Below are positions 1 to 6,832 of a stretch of DNA of 9,676 nt, one piece after another. The stretch comes from Nitratiruptor sp. (GTDB lineage Bacteria > Campylobacterota > Campylobacteria > Campylobacterales > Nitratiruptoraceae), in NCBI GenBank assembly GCA_015494595.1, contig WGAX01000008.1:1-9676 (forward strand), read 5' to 3'. Made by a program: the position numbers and the translations under genes. The notes under the pieces are model-generated. The model saw nothing but the letters and a program-made list of their open reading frames with translations, had not been told where the DNA came from and did no database searches. Each line of letters begins with the position of its first letter. Position 1 is the first letter of the stretch.

Positions 1-24
1 AAAGTCTTTAGTAAAACGGTATGA
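1..24 (+). CDS. Possible 3' end of an upstream gene (partial)
   Basis: Reading from base 1 gives seven sense codons (KVFSKTV) and then TGA at 22-24. That stop would overlap the addB start in an ATGA arrangement (21-24), the same junction seen between addB and addA at 2180-2183. The addB start also lacks a clear Shine-Dalgarno sequence, which suits translational coupling to an upstream gene. The other two forward frames either stop at 9-11 or run well into addB. Seven codons cannot identify a product, so this is inference from gene packing only. Confidence 0.3.
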   Translation, partial: KVFSKTV

Positions 25-2183
25 ATCTTCTAGTCTTTACCACTCATCGCCAGATGCGCCACTTTATTGCCCAGCATAATAACACCTTTTTACCAAAGCT
101 GCTTACTATTGGGGAGTTTTTTGAGCGCATTATAGATATTGATACGCCTTTGGTGGATGAGGATACCAGAAAGCTTTTATTGTATGAGGCTGCTAGGAGT
201 GTCTCTTTAGAAAAACTTGGACTCAGCCCCCAGTGGAGAGGGTTTTTATCCCAAGTGGATATGCTTTACTCCTTTTTACTAGAGATGAAACAAGAGGAGG
301 TAGGGCTTGAGAGTCTTGATACGAGTGATACTTATGCAGAGTATAGCGAGCATCTGCAGCTGCTTGCCAAGATCCAAGAGATTTACTATGAGCTTTTGCA
401 AAAGCATAACTTTACCGATAAACTTTTCATTCAAGATCCGCCTCTCAATCAAGAGTATTTGATGCAATTTGAGCAGATTGAGCTGTTTGTTGAGGGATAT
501 TTGACCAAATTTGAAAGAGAGCTTCTACAAAAGATCCCAACGCCTTTAACGATTCACTTTAGTGTTACAAAGTTTAATAAGAAACTGGCTTCAAAGATGT
601 TTAACATAGAGGAGGAGGGAGTTTATACCATTGAAAAGCAGCCTCTTTTTAAACGCCCTTTGCCAAAGATGCCAGCTATTGAGTGTGCCCGTTTTAGCAC
701 AAGGGTAGATCAAGTCGATTTTGTCTTTGCAAAGATTGAGGAGTTTGTGCAAAGCGGTATAGAGCCCCAAAATATTGCAGTTATTTTGCCTGATGCTGGC
801 TTTAAAGAGTATCTACAAGCCTTTGATAAGCTTAACAACCTCAATTTTGCTATGGGAGAGAGCTTTATATATAGCAGACTTTACCAAAAGCTAGAAGCCT
901 TTTATAAGCTCTCTTTTGAAAAAGAGAGGAGTTTTGAAAAAAAGCTAGATGAGCAGGATATAGAGATTTTTAGAGATGTAAGAGATTGGCAGGAGTTAAA
1001 AAAGGCTATTGAGAAGCTAGCTCAGTCCAAAGAGAAGGAGCTTATAGAGGAGGAGCTTTTTAGATTTGAGAGGCTAGTTGTGCCTTATGAGCATAATCTG
1101 CAAACTCTATGGCATCTTTTGCTGCAGCGTCTAAGCAAATTAAGCTTTGATGATGTAAGAGGTGGGAAAATCACGGTGATGGAGACTTTGGAGAGTAGAG
1201 GAGTAGCCTTTGATGGGGTTATTGTAGTAGATTTTAATGAGGAGTATGTGCCAAAAATCACTACAACGGATCTTTTTATAGACTCAAGGGTGAGGAAGCG
1301 CTCCAATCTGCCCACAAGAAGCGATAAAGAGGCGCTACAAAAACACTTTTATACTATGCTTTTTATTAGGGCAAAAAGGGTAGCAGTCAGTTATGTCAAA
1401 AACGATGAGCAAGATGCCAGCCGTTTCCTCTCTCAGCTACCTACTATAAAACAGGATGGCAGCTACTACCAAGATGTACTTTTGCCCCAGTTTACCAAGC
1501 CAAAATACTTTGAGCCCCAAGAGGAGCTAAAAATTACAAATCCTCTCACTCCTACAAAGCTTGGGATGCTGTTGGAGTGTCCTATGCGCTACTACTTTGT
1601 CTATCAGCAAAAAATTGAGCAGCCTACTCAAGAGCGCTTTTTGGGCTCACTCATTCATAGTGCCATTCAAAAAGCAGCAAAACAGCAGCCAAAAAGTTAT
1701 AAAGAGTATGCCAACTCTATACTTTCCTACTTGCATATTAATGCTACAAAGCAGGAGCGGTTGCAGATTGCTGCTGTGTGGGAGAGAAGAGTTTTTTCTT
1801 TTGCAAAGCAAGATTTCTCCTATCTTAGCTATCCCATCGATGATGAGGTGACGCAAAAAAGAAAATTTGGCAACTTTATTTTGCAAGCACGAGCTGATCG
1901 AGTGCTAAAAAGAGAGCCCGTAATGGTTGTAGATTTTAAAACTTCCAAAAATATTGGCCAAAAAGATACCCTCCAAGCCCTCTTTTATGCCTATATCTGG
2001 GAGAGTGAAGAGGTTTACATCTGGGACTTATACAATAGCAGGCTCATCAAACCAGATGTCAAAAATGCACAAGAGAAGCTTCAAGATATTTTGAAAAGTT
2101 TGCCCCAAAGCATTCAAAGAAGCAAAGAGGAGAAAACCTGCTACTTTTGTGCATATAAGTTTGGCTGCAAAGGTGAAGTATGA
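21..2183 (+). CDS. addB: AddB subunit of the AddAB helicase-nuclease (RecB-family nuclease with Fe-S cluster)
   Basis: This is the second subunit of AddAB, the RecBCD-type enzyme that unwinds and resects double-strand DNA ends for RecA-dependent repair in the cytoplasm. The 720-residue product ends in a PDDEXK nuclease: H546 in GSLIHSAIQ, D626 in ARADRV, D638 and K640 in VVDFKTSK, and Q652 in the following helix. C520 together with C707, C710 and C716 (C-x2-C-x5-C) matches the AddB iron-sulfur staple that clamps the nuclease domain. A degenerate helicase motif V-like stretch (METLESRGVAFDGVIVVDF) lies near residues 387-405. No Walker A motif is visible at the N-terminus, so this subunit probably does not hydrolyse ATP. 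It is much shorter than Bacillus AddB (about 1170 residues, from memory), as expected for Campylobacterota. The start at 21 fits the N-termini I recall for this family, although no good ribosome binding site precedes it. The stop overlaps the addA start. Confidence 0.9.
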   Translation: MNLLVFTTHRQMRHFIAQHNNTFLPKLLTIGEFFERIIDIDTPLVDEDTRKLLLYEAARSVSLEKLGLSPQWRGFLSQVDMLYSFLLEMKQEEVGLESLDTSDTYAEYSEHLQLLAKIQEIYYELLQKHNFTDKLFIQDPPLNQEYLMQFEQIELFVEGYLTKFERELLQKIPTPLTIHFSVTKFNKKLASKMFNIEEEGVYTIEKQPLFKRPLPKMPAIECARFSTRVDQVDFVFAKIEEFVQSGIEPQNIAVILPDAGFKEYLQAFDKLNNLNFAMGESFIYSRLYQKLEAFYKLSFEKERSFEKKLDEQDIEIFRDVRDWQELKKAIEKLAQSKEKELIEEELFRFERLVVPYEHNLQTLWHLLLQRLSKLSFDDVRGGKITVMETLESRGVAFDGVIVVDFNEEYVPKITTTDLFIDSRVRKRSNLPTRSDKEALQKHFYTMLFIRAKRVAVSYVKNDEQDASRFLSQLPTIKQDGSYYQDVLLPQFTKPKYFEPQEELKITNPLTPTKLGMLLECPMRYYFVYQQKIEQPTQERFLGSLIHSAIQKAAKQQPKSYKEYANSILSYLHINATKQERLQIAAVWERRVFSFAKQDFSYLSYPIDDEVTQKRKFGNFILQARADRVLKREPVMVVDFKTSKNIGQKDTLQALFYAYIWESEEVYIWDLYNSRLIKPDVKNAQEKLQDILKSLPQSIQRSKEEKTCYFCAYKFGCKGEV

Positions 2184-4759
2184 ATAGCTTTTATGCTCTG
2201 TTGGCAAGCGCTGGTACAGGCAAAACCTATAGCTTAACACTTCACTACTTGGCTAGACTCTTTGAAAAAAGAGAGCCTTACGATATTTTGGCAATTACCT
2301 TTACAAATAAGGCTGCCAATGAGATGCGCGAGCGTGCAGGGGAGTTTTTGTGCAGTCTGGATAAGGCAAAGCTCAAAGCCATTAAAGAGATTAACGGTAT
2401 AGATGAAAAAGTATTGCAAAAGAGATTGGATGAGATTAAACACAGCTTTTATTCCAGTAGCCTCAATATTCGCACAATCGACTCTTTTGCCCAGGTAATT
2501 GTAAGAAAATTTGCCTCCTATGCGGGGCTTAGTAGCGATTTTGCTATTGCTGAGGTAGAAGGTATTTTTGAGCTTTTTTTAGAGAGTTTGAGTGCTAGAG
2601 AGTTTGAGCGGTTTTTAGATTTTATAAGAAAATTTGAGCGAGAGGATATTGCACAGTTTCTAGAGTTTTTATATGAGAAAGATAAGGAGTTGCCTAACCT
2701 CCATTTTACTACCTCCAAGATAGAGGAGGCTGATGTATTACAACTTTATCAAAAAATAGTAGATCATATCCAGCAGTATGGAAGCCAAAGTAAAAAAGCC
2801 TCCTTTACTATGCCAAATAGCCTGCAGGAGGCTATTTATAACAGAAGCGGTAAAGTCCCAGCGTGGCTGCAAAGAGATGAGTTTGCAATAAGTGGCGTGA
2901 AGATGTGCTCTTTGGCTCAAAGGGAGTTTGAGGAGTTTAAAAGAGGCGTTGCTGAGTATATGAAAAATATAGAAGTAACCTTTTTAGCTACTCTTTTTAA
3001 CTTTTATCAAAAGTATAAAAAGTATCGACTAGAGTTTATCAAGCAAAATGGCGAGTTGGATTTTATCGATATTAAGTATATTGCTAATGAGCTTGTAAGT
3101 AGCCATATCCATAGTCAATTTTTACAGTTTCGCCTTGATGCTAGAATTGAGCATATTCTTTTTGATGAGTTTCAAGACACTTCGGCTCAGGATTGGATGC
3201 TGTTTGAGCCTTTGGTAGATGAGATCTATAGCGGGCAGGGACAAAAGGAGCAAAGAGGTTTTTTTCTGGTAGGTGACACCAAACAGGCTATTTATGGCTT
3301 TAGGGGAGGGAATGAGAGGCTTTTTGATTATGTGATTGATAAGTATCAGATGCAAACTGGTGAATTAAAGCTCAACTACCGCTCCAAATCCAATATTGTA
3401 GATTATGTCAATAAAGCTTTTAATTTACACCAAAAAGCCAATGAGAGCGGTGGTTATGTGGATGTGAGCGAAAGTGAGGATATACTCAAGACTCTTGGGC
3501 AAAAGTTGGAGCTGCTTTGGCAAAATGGTGTAATAGACAAAGATATAGCTATTTTAGTGCCAACCAATGATGATATTATCAAAGTGAGTGAATATATTAA
3601 AGAGCAGTTTCAAAAAGAGGTAACTACCAGTAGCTCTAAATTAGTGGTGCATCAACCTTTGGCACGGGCTATTATATCGCTACTGCGTTATCAAATTGAG
3701 CCAAAGGAGTTTTATCGCTTTGAGTTTGAGGCTATAAGCGCTCAGAAAGCAGAGCAGCTTCCAAGAAAAAAGCCAGCTGTGATGATAAGAGAGATTGCCG
3801 ATCGATACACTCTTTGGGATAGATCGGTAAAACTTTTGGTACAGATTGCTACAAAATATAAAGATCTTGAGGAGTTTTTGGAGCATATTGAGAGTGAGAG
3901 TATACAGATGCAAAGTAGAGGCGGAGGAATAGAGGTACTGACAATCCACAAATCCAAAGGTTTAAGCTTTGCCCATACTATTGTATTGGATAGAGTTGGC
4001 AAGGAGCGCAGTTTCTCTCCAAAGATTATCTTTGATTTGGCAGATGATGGGATTCATATTGCGGGAATCTACTGGAATATAAAAGGAAGAGAGTACTTTG
4101 ATAAAAATTTTAAAAGGGTTAAAGAGCAGTATGAGCAGCAAAAAAACAAAGAGCTAAAAAATGTAGCCTATGTGGCGCTTACCAGAGCAAAAGAGTCTTT
4201 AATTTTAATTAAAAAGCCCAAAACCAAAAGATTTTGGATGGCTCATACCTCTAAAATTGGCTCTATTACACCATCTTTAGAGGATGAGCAGAAGTACTCA
4301 AGCCGTTTTGATTACTCATACAGATATTTTGGAGCACAAGAGGTGCTTGAGGAGGAGAGAGAGTATAAAGCCAACGATTATCCAGCGATTTACAGGGGAA
4401 AGGCTTTGCACGAGGCGATGGAAGTTGGGCTAAAGTATGCTAAAAGGCGCTATAGATCCTTTGTACCAGAAGCAGAGATTGAAGAGATGGTACAAAGTGC
4501 CAAAAAGCTTGAGAAAGGCTTTGATGGCAAAAGATATAGAGAGATCCCTTTTGTGCTTCAAAATAGGCTTGGTATAATCGATCTGCTTATTGAAGGAAAA
4601 AGGGATGTTGTTGTGGATTATAAAAGCGCCAAACCCTCTGATGAGAGGGTTTATATGAATCAAGTGCGTTTTTATAAAGAGGCGTGCCAAAAGCTGCGCC
4701 GCAAAGAGACAAAAGGGTATCTGCTGTACACCGATATAAATGAGTTAAAAGAGGTTTAG
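2180..4759 (+). CDS. addA: AddA subunit of AddAB: UvrD/SF1 helicase fused to RecB-type nuclease
   Basis: This is the motor and nuclease subunit of AddAB. It translocates 3'-5' on DNA using ATP and cuts one strand. SF1A motifs appear in order over 859 residues: Walker A ASAGTGKT (9-16), motif Ia AITFTNKAANEMRER (38-52), Walker B DEFQDT (329-334), motif III LVGDTKQAIYGFRG (363-376), motif IV LNYRS (398-402), motif V VLTIHKSKGL (586-595) and motif VI YVALTRAKE (664-672). The C-terminal RecB-like nuclease shows H744 in GKALHEA, D801 in GIIDLL, D813 and K815 in VVDYKSAK, and Q828. The Walker A motif sits almost at the N-terminus, as in other compact Campylobacterota AddA proteins. The ATG overlaps the addB stop (ATGA), with AAAGGTG at 2169-2175 as ribosome binding site, so the two subunits are probably translated in a coupled way. 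A UvrD or PcrA identity is excluded by the nuclease domain and the addB neighbour. Confidence 0.93.
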   Translation: MNSFYALLASAGTGKTYSLTLHYLARLFEKREPYDILAITFTNKAANEMRERAGEFLCSLDKAKLKAIKEINGIDEKVLQKRLDEIKHSFYSSSLNIRTIDSFAQVIVRKFASYAGLSSDFAIAEVEGIFELFLESLSAREFERFLDFIRKFEREDIAQFLEFLYEKDKELPNLHFTTSKIEEADVLQLYQKIVDHIQQYGSQSKKASFTMPNSLQEAIYNRSGKVPAWLQRDEFAISGVKMCSLAQREFEEFKRGVAEYMKNIEVTFLATLFNFYQKYKKYRLEFIKQNGELDFIDIKYIANELVSSHIHSQFLQFRLDARIEHILFDEFQDTSAQDWMLFEPLVDEIYSGQGQKEQRGFFLVGDTKQAIYGFRGGNERLFDYVIDKYQMQTGELKLNYRSKSNIVDYVNKAFNLHQKANESGGYVDVSESEDILKTLGQKLELLWQNGVIDKDIAILVPTNDDIIKVSEYIKEQFQKEVTTSSSKLVVHQPLARAIISLLRYQIEPKEFYRFEFEAISAQKAEQLPRKKPAVMIREIADRYTLWDRSVKLLVQIATKYKDLEEFLEHIESESIQMQSRGGGIEVLTIHKSKGLSFAHTIVLDRVGKERSFSPKIIFDLADDGIHIAGIYWNIKGREYFDKNFKRVKEQYEQQKNKELKNVAYVALTRAKESLILIKKPKTKRFWMAHTSKIGSITPSLEDEQKYSSRFDYSYRYFGAQEVLEEEREYKANDYPAIYRGKALHEAMEVGLKYAKRRYRSFVPEAEIEEMVQSAKKLEKGFDGKRYREIPFVLQNRLGIIDLLIEGKRDVVVDYKSAKPSDERVYMNQVRFYKEACQKLRRKETKGYLLYTDINELKEV
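4573..4578 (+). promoter_or_regulatory. Candidate internal -10 box within addA
   Basis: A perfect TATAAT preceded by TTGG lies about 180 nt upstream of the Fe-S protein gene. TTGTGC at 4551-4556 is a weak -35 match at 16-nt spacing. Campylobacterota sigma-70 promoters rely mainly on the -10 box, so this could start a transcript carrying only the Fe-S protein and carbonic anhydrase genes. It lies inside coding sequence, and such hexamers arise by chance in AT-rich DNA, so confidence is low. Confidence 0.2.
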
Positions 4760-4760
4760 C

Positions 4761-6029
4761 GTGTTTGAATTTACGAAGGTAAGTGATGCATGTATAAAGT
4801 GTGGTAAATGTATTCCAACTTGCACAATCCACCAAGTCCATCCCGATGAAGTTACAAGTCCCAGAGGCTTTATTGAGCTTTTGGGCGATTACCAAAAGGG
4901 GGAGTTGGAGCTAGATAAGACAGCAAAAGATATTTTTGAGAGCTGCTTTTTGTGTACTAACTGTGTGGATGTGTGCCCCAACTCTTTGCCAACCGATATG
5001 GTAATAGAAGAAGTTAGAGCAGATATAGCCAAGAAATATGGCATAGCCTGGTATAAGAGAGCCTTTTTTTGGCTGCTGCGCAACCGCTGGGCGATGGATC
5101 TTTTTAGTAAGCTGGGTTTTGTGTTTAAAAGCTGTGCTTTAAGTGAAGATCCTCAAAAAAGAGGTTTAATCGCAAGATTTTCCTTGCCAATGCTCAAAAA
5201 AGGCAGACTTTTGCCATCAATGAAGAGCAGAAGTTTTCTCAATAGCTATCCCGAGCATCTTGGTAAGGGCAAAAAGAGGGTAGCTATATTTATCGGCTGT
5301 CTTGCCAACTACAACTATACTGAAATTGGCGATAGTTTAGTAGCCATTTTGCAAGAGCTTGGTTATGAGATTTTTATCCCTAAAAAGCAGCTGTGCTGCG
5401 GGGCTCCAGCCTATTTTACAGGAGATTTTGATACAGTTTCATATCTTTGCAAGAGAAATATTGAATATTTTGAGAGTTTCATTGATGAGGTAGAGGCAAT
5501 TATTGTGCCAGAGGCTACCTGTAGCGCTATGATCAAACACGATTGGGAGATCTTTTTTCACAATAGAGGAGAGGATGAGTGGGCAAAGCGGGCAAAGAGA
5601 TTGAATGAGAAGATTTTTATTGCAACCCAATGGCTTTATGAAAAGACAGAGCTCAAGGAGCTGTTGGCCAAAAGAGGCAAACAGCTGCCAACTATCACGT
5701 ATCACGATCCCTGTCATGCTAGAAAAGTGCAAGGGGTATGGAAAGAGCCAAGAGCGCTGCTTAGCCAAAACTACACAATCAAAGAGATGAGCGATCCCAA
5801 TAGGTGTTGTGGCTTTGGGGGTGTAACAATACAGAGTGAAAAGTATCACTTGGCAGAGGCTGCAGGCAAGCCTAAAGCTGCAATGATCGAAGAGAGCGGG
5901 GCAGATATTGTGGCTGCTGAGTGTAGTGCGTGTCGGGTGCAGCTAAGTAACGCTTTGGTGCAGGCAAAGAGTGAAAAGATTTTTAAAAATCCCATTGAGC
6001 TGATTGCTCAAGCTTTAAAAAAGGAGTAA
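4761..6029 (+). CDS. (Fe-S)-binding protein with two CCG domains, GlcF/LutA/GlpC-like
   Basis: This is a probable cytoplasmic electron-transfer subunit of 422 residues. Two ferredoxin-type [4Fe-4S] motifs are visible: C11-x2-C14-x2-C17-x3-C21 and C62-x2-C65-x2-C68-x3-C72. Two cysteine-rich CCG domains follow. The first has C180, C212-C213 and C254, with Met257 where the last cysteine of the motif could be. The second has C318 (DPCHARK), C349-C350 and C388-x2-C391. This order is that of the glycolate oxidase Fe-S subunit GlcF (about 407 residues in E. coli), LutA/GlpC relatives and HdrD-like proteins, which accept electrons from a flavoprotein dehydrogenase. No FAD partner is encoded in the window, so the substrate (glycolate, lactate, glycerol 3-phosphate or another) is unknown and I give no gene symbol. 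The start is GTG, with AAAAGAGG at 4747-4754 as ribosome binding site. The gene begins 1 nt after the addA stop. No membrane segment is evident. Confidence 0.85.
   Translation: MFEFTKVSDACIKCGKCIPTCTIHQVHPDEVTSPRGFIELLGDYQKGELELDKTAKDIFESCFLCTNCVDVCPNSLPTDMVIEEVRADIAKKYGIAWYKRAFFWLLRNRWAMDLFSKLGFVFKSCALSEDPQKRGLIARFSLPMLKKGRLLPSMKSRSFLNSYPEHLGKGKKRVAIFIGCLANYNYTEIGDSLVAILQELGYEIFIPKKQLCCGAPAYFTGDFDTVSYLCKRNIEYFESFIDEVEAIIVPEATCSAMIKHDWEIFFHNRGEDEWAKRAKRLNEKIFIATQWLYEKTELKELLAKRGKQLPTITYHDPCHARKVQGVWKEPRALLSQNYTIKEMSDPNRCCGFGGVTIQSEKYHLAEAAGKPKAAMIEESGADIVAAECSACRVQLSNALVQAKSEKIFKNPIELIAQALKKE
6021..6026 (+). promoter_or_regulatory. Ribosome binding site of the carbonic anhydrase gene
   Basis: A perfect AAGGAG lies within the last codons of the Fe-S protein gene, five bases before the ATG at 6032. 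It fixes this start, which in turn gives a complete signal peptide. It also suggests strong translation from the shared message. Confidence 0.8.
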
Positions 6030-6031
6030 AT

Positions 6032-6778
6032 ATGAAAAAGGGTATAGTGTGGATTGCTGCTATCTCACTGGCTTTAGCAGGTGTTACAGGAGAGGGGCAT
6101 CACGCAGAGCATAAGCATTGGGGGTATAAGGGTGAAGTTTCGCCAGCACATTGGGCGCAGATTAATCCAAAATTTCGTATGTGTAAACTTGGTGCCAATC
6201 AATCACCTGTTAATCTCAATCGCTTTATCGATGCCAAACTTCCAAAACTTAAAATCTACTATGCAGGGATCGCTTTTGATGTGGTAAACAACGGCCATAC
6301 TGTAAAAGTAAATACAAAAGGAAGAGATGAAGTAGTAGTAGATGGGATCACTTTTACTCTTAAGCAGTTTCATTTTCATACGCCAAGTGAGAATACAATT
6401 GATTCGAGGCAGTATCCGATGGAGGCGCACTTTGTACATCAAAGCAAAGATGGAGAGTATTTAGTGATTGCTTTGATGTTTAAAGAGGGTAAAGAGAATA
6501 AAGTGCTGCAAAAGCTGCTCAATGATGTGAGCCCAAAAGTGGGTGAGGTAAAAAAGCTGCATGAGATGTTTAATCCCGGAGAGCTTTTTCCAAAAAAGCT
6601 AGATTACTATCGCTATGATGGCTCATTTACTACGCCGCCTTGTACAGAGGGGGTGCGCTGGATTGTACTTAAAAAGCCAGTAGAGGCTAGTAGGCAGCAG
6701 ATTGTCAAATTGCACAAGATTATGGGTAACAACAATAGACCGACGCAGCCTCTTAAAGCACGCGTTATCCTTCGCTAG
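6032..6778 (+). CDS. Periplasmic alpha-class carbonic anhydrase
   Basis: This enzyme interconverts CO2 and bicarbonate using zinc and is secreted to the periplasm. The N-terminus is a Sec signal peptide (MKKGIVWIAAISLALAGVTG), probably cut near residues 16-22. In the 248-residue product the zinc ligands are H114 and H116 (QFHFHTPSEN) and H133 (EAHFVH). E120 and T200 are the gate-keeping pair (SFTTPPCTEG), and H89 in NNGHTV is the proton-shuttle histidine. C51 and C204 match the disulfide typical of bacterial secreted alpha enzymes. The sequence closely recalls, from memory, the heat-stable enzyme of Sulfurihydrogenibium, especially EGVRWIVLKKP and NNRP. A histidine-rich stretch (H23, H24, H27, H29) follows the signal peptide. 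The gene starts 2 nt after the Fe-S gene and is probably the last of that operon. In an autotroph using the reductive TCA cycle it would help supply inorganic carbon; that role is inference. All catalytic residues are present. Confidence 0.95.
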   Translation: MKKGIVWIAAISLALAGVTGEGHHAEHKHWGYKGEVSPAHWAQINPKFRMCKLGANQSPVNLNRFIDAKLPKLKIYYAGIAFDVVNNGHTVKVNTKGRDEVVVDGITFTLKQFHFHTPSENTIDSRQYPMEAHFVHQSKDGEYLVIALMFKEGKENKVLQKLLNDVSPKVGEVKKLHEMFNPGELFPKKLDYYRYDGSFTTPPCTEGVRWIVLKKPVEASRQQIVKLHKIMGNNNRPTQPLKARVILR

Positions 6779-6779
6779 C

Positions 6780-6806
6780 TAAACTCTTCCCCTCTTCTAA
6801 CGATAA
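6780..6806 (+). promoter_or_regulatory. Sigma-28 (FliA)-like promoter of the chemoreceptor gene
   Basis: TAAACTCT at 6780-6787 and AACGATAA at 6799-6806 are separated by exactly 11 nt. The enterobacterial sigma-28 consensus is TAAAGTTT-N11-GCCGATAA, so each half matches at 6 of 8 positions, including the core TAAA and CGATAA. Transcription would start near 6813, leaving a leader of about 20 nt that contains the ribosome binding site. Chemoreceptor genes are classic sigma-28 targets in other bacteria. The same bases also contain GATAAT (6802-6807), which sigma-70 could use as a -10 box. Confidence 0.5.
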
Positions 6807-6828
6807 TAGTAAAAAAGGTAGAGGGGAA
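6787..6828 (+). repeat. Inverted repeat covering the chemoreceptor ribosome binding site
   Basis: TTCCCCTCT (6787-6795) and AGAGGGGAA (6820-6828) are perfect reverse complements: a 9-bp stem with a 24-nt loop, five of the pairs G-C. The right arm is the purine-rich ribosome binding site of the gene starting at 6833. In an RNA reading through from the carbonic anhydrase gene it would be paired and less accessible. The left arm lies in the spacer of the sigma-28-like promoter, so a transcript from that promoter would lack it. No T-run follows on either strand, so it is not a standard terminator. Confidence 0.55.
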
Positions 6829-6832
6829 AAGT

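Noticed and set aside
938..944. A-AAA-AAG slippery heptamer in phase within addB, suggesting programmed -1 frameshifting
   Set aside because: The -1 frame reaches TGA at 950-952 and would only give a truncated AddB lacking the nuclease. I saw no clear stimulatory hairpin, and such heptamers are frequent by chance in AT-rich genes.
5439..5849. Minus-strand open frame of 136 codons opposite the Fe-S protein gene
   Set aside because: The plus-strand gene here carries the conserved cysteine motifs of the CCG domains, and the antisense translation is featureless.
4761..6029. Assigning the Fe-S protein as glycolate oxidase subunit GlcF
   Set aside because: The architecture fits, but GlcF, LutA, GlpC and related proteins share it. 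Without a partner gene the substrate cannot be read from the sequence.
6787..6828. The inverted repeat before the chemoreceptor as a rho-independent terminator
   Set aside because: The loop is 24 nt and no T-run follows the stem on either strand. The overlap with the ribosome binding site gives a better explanation.
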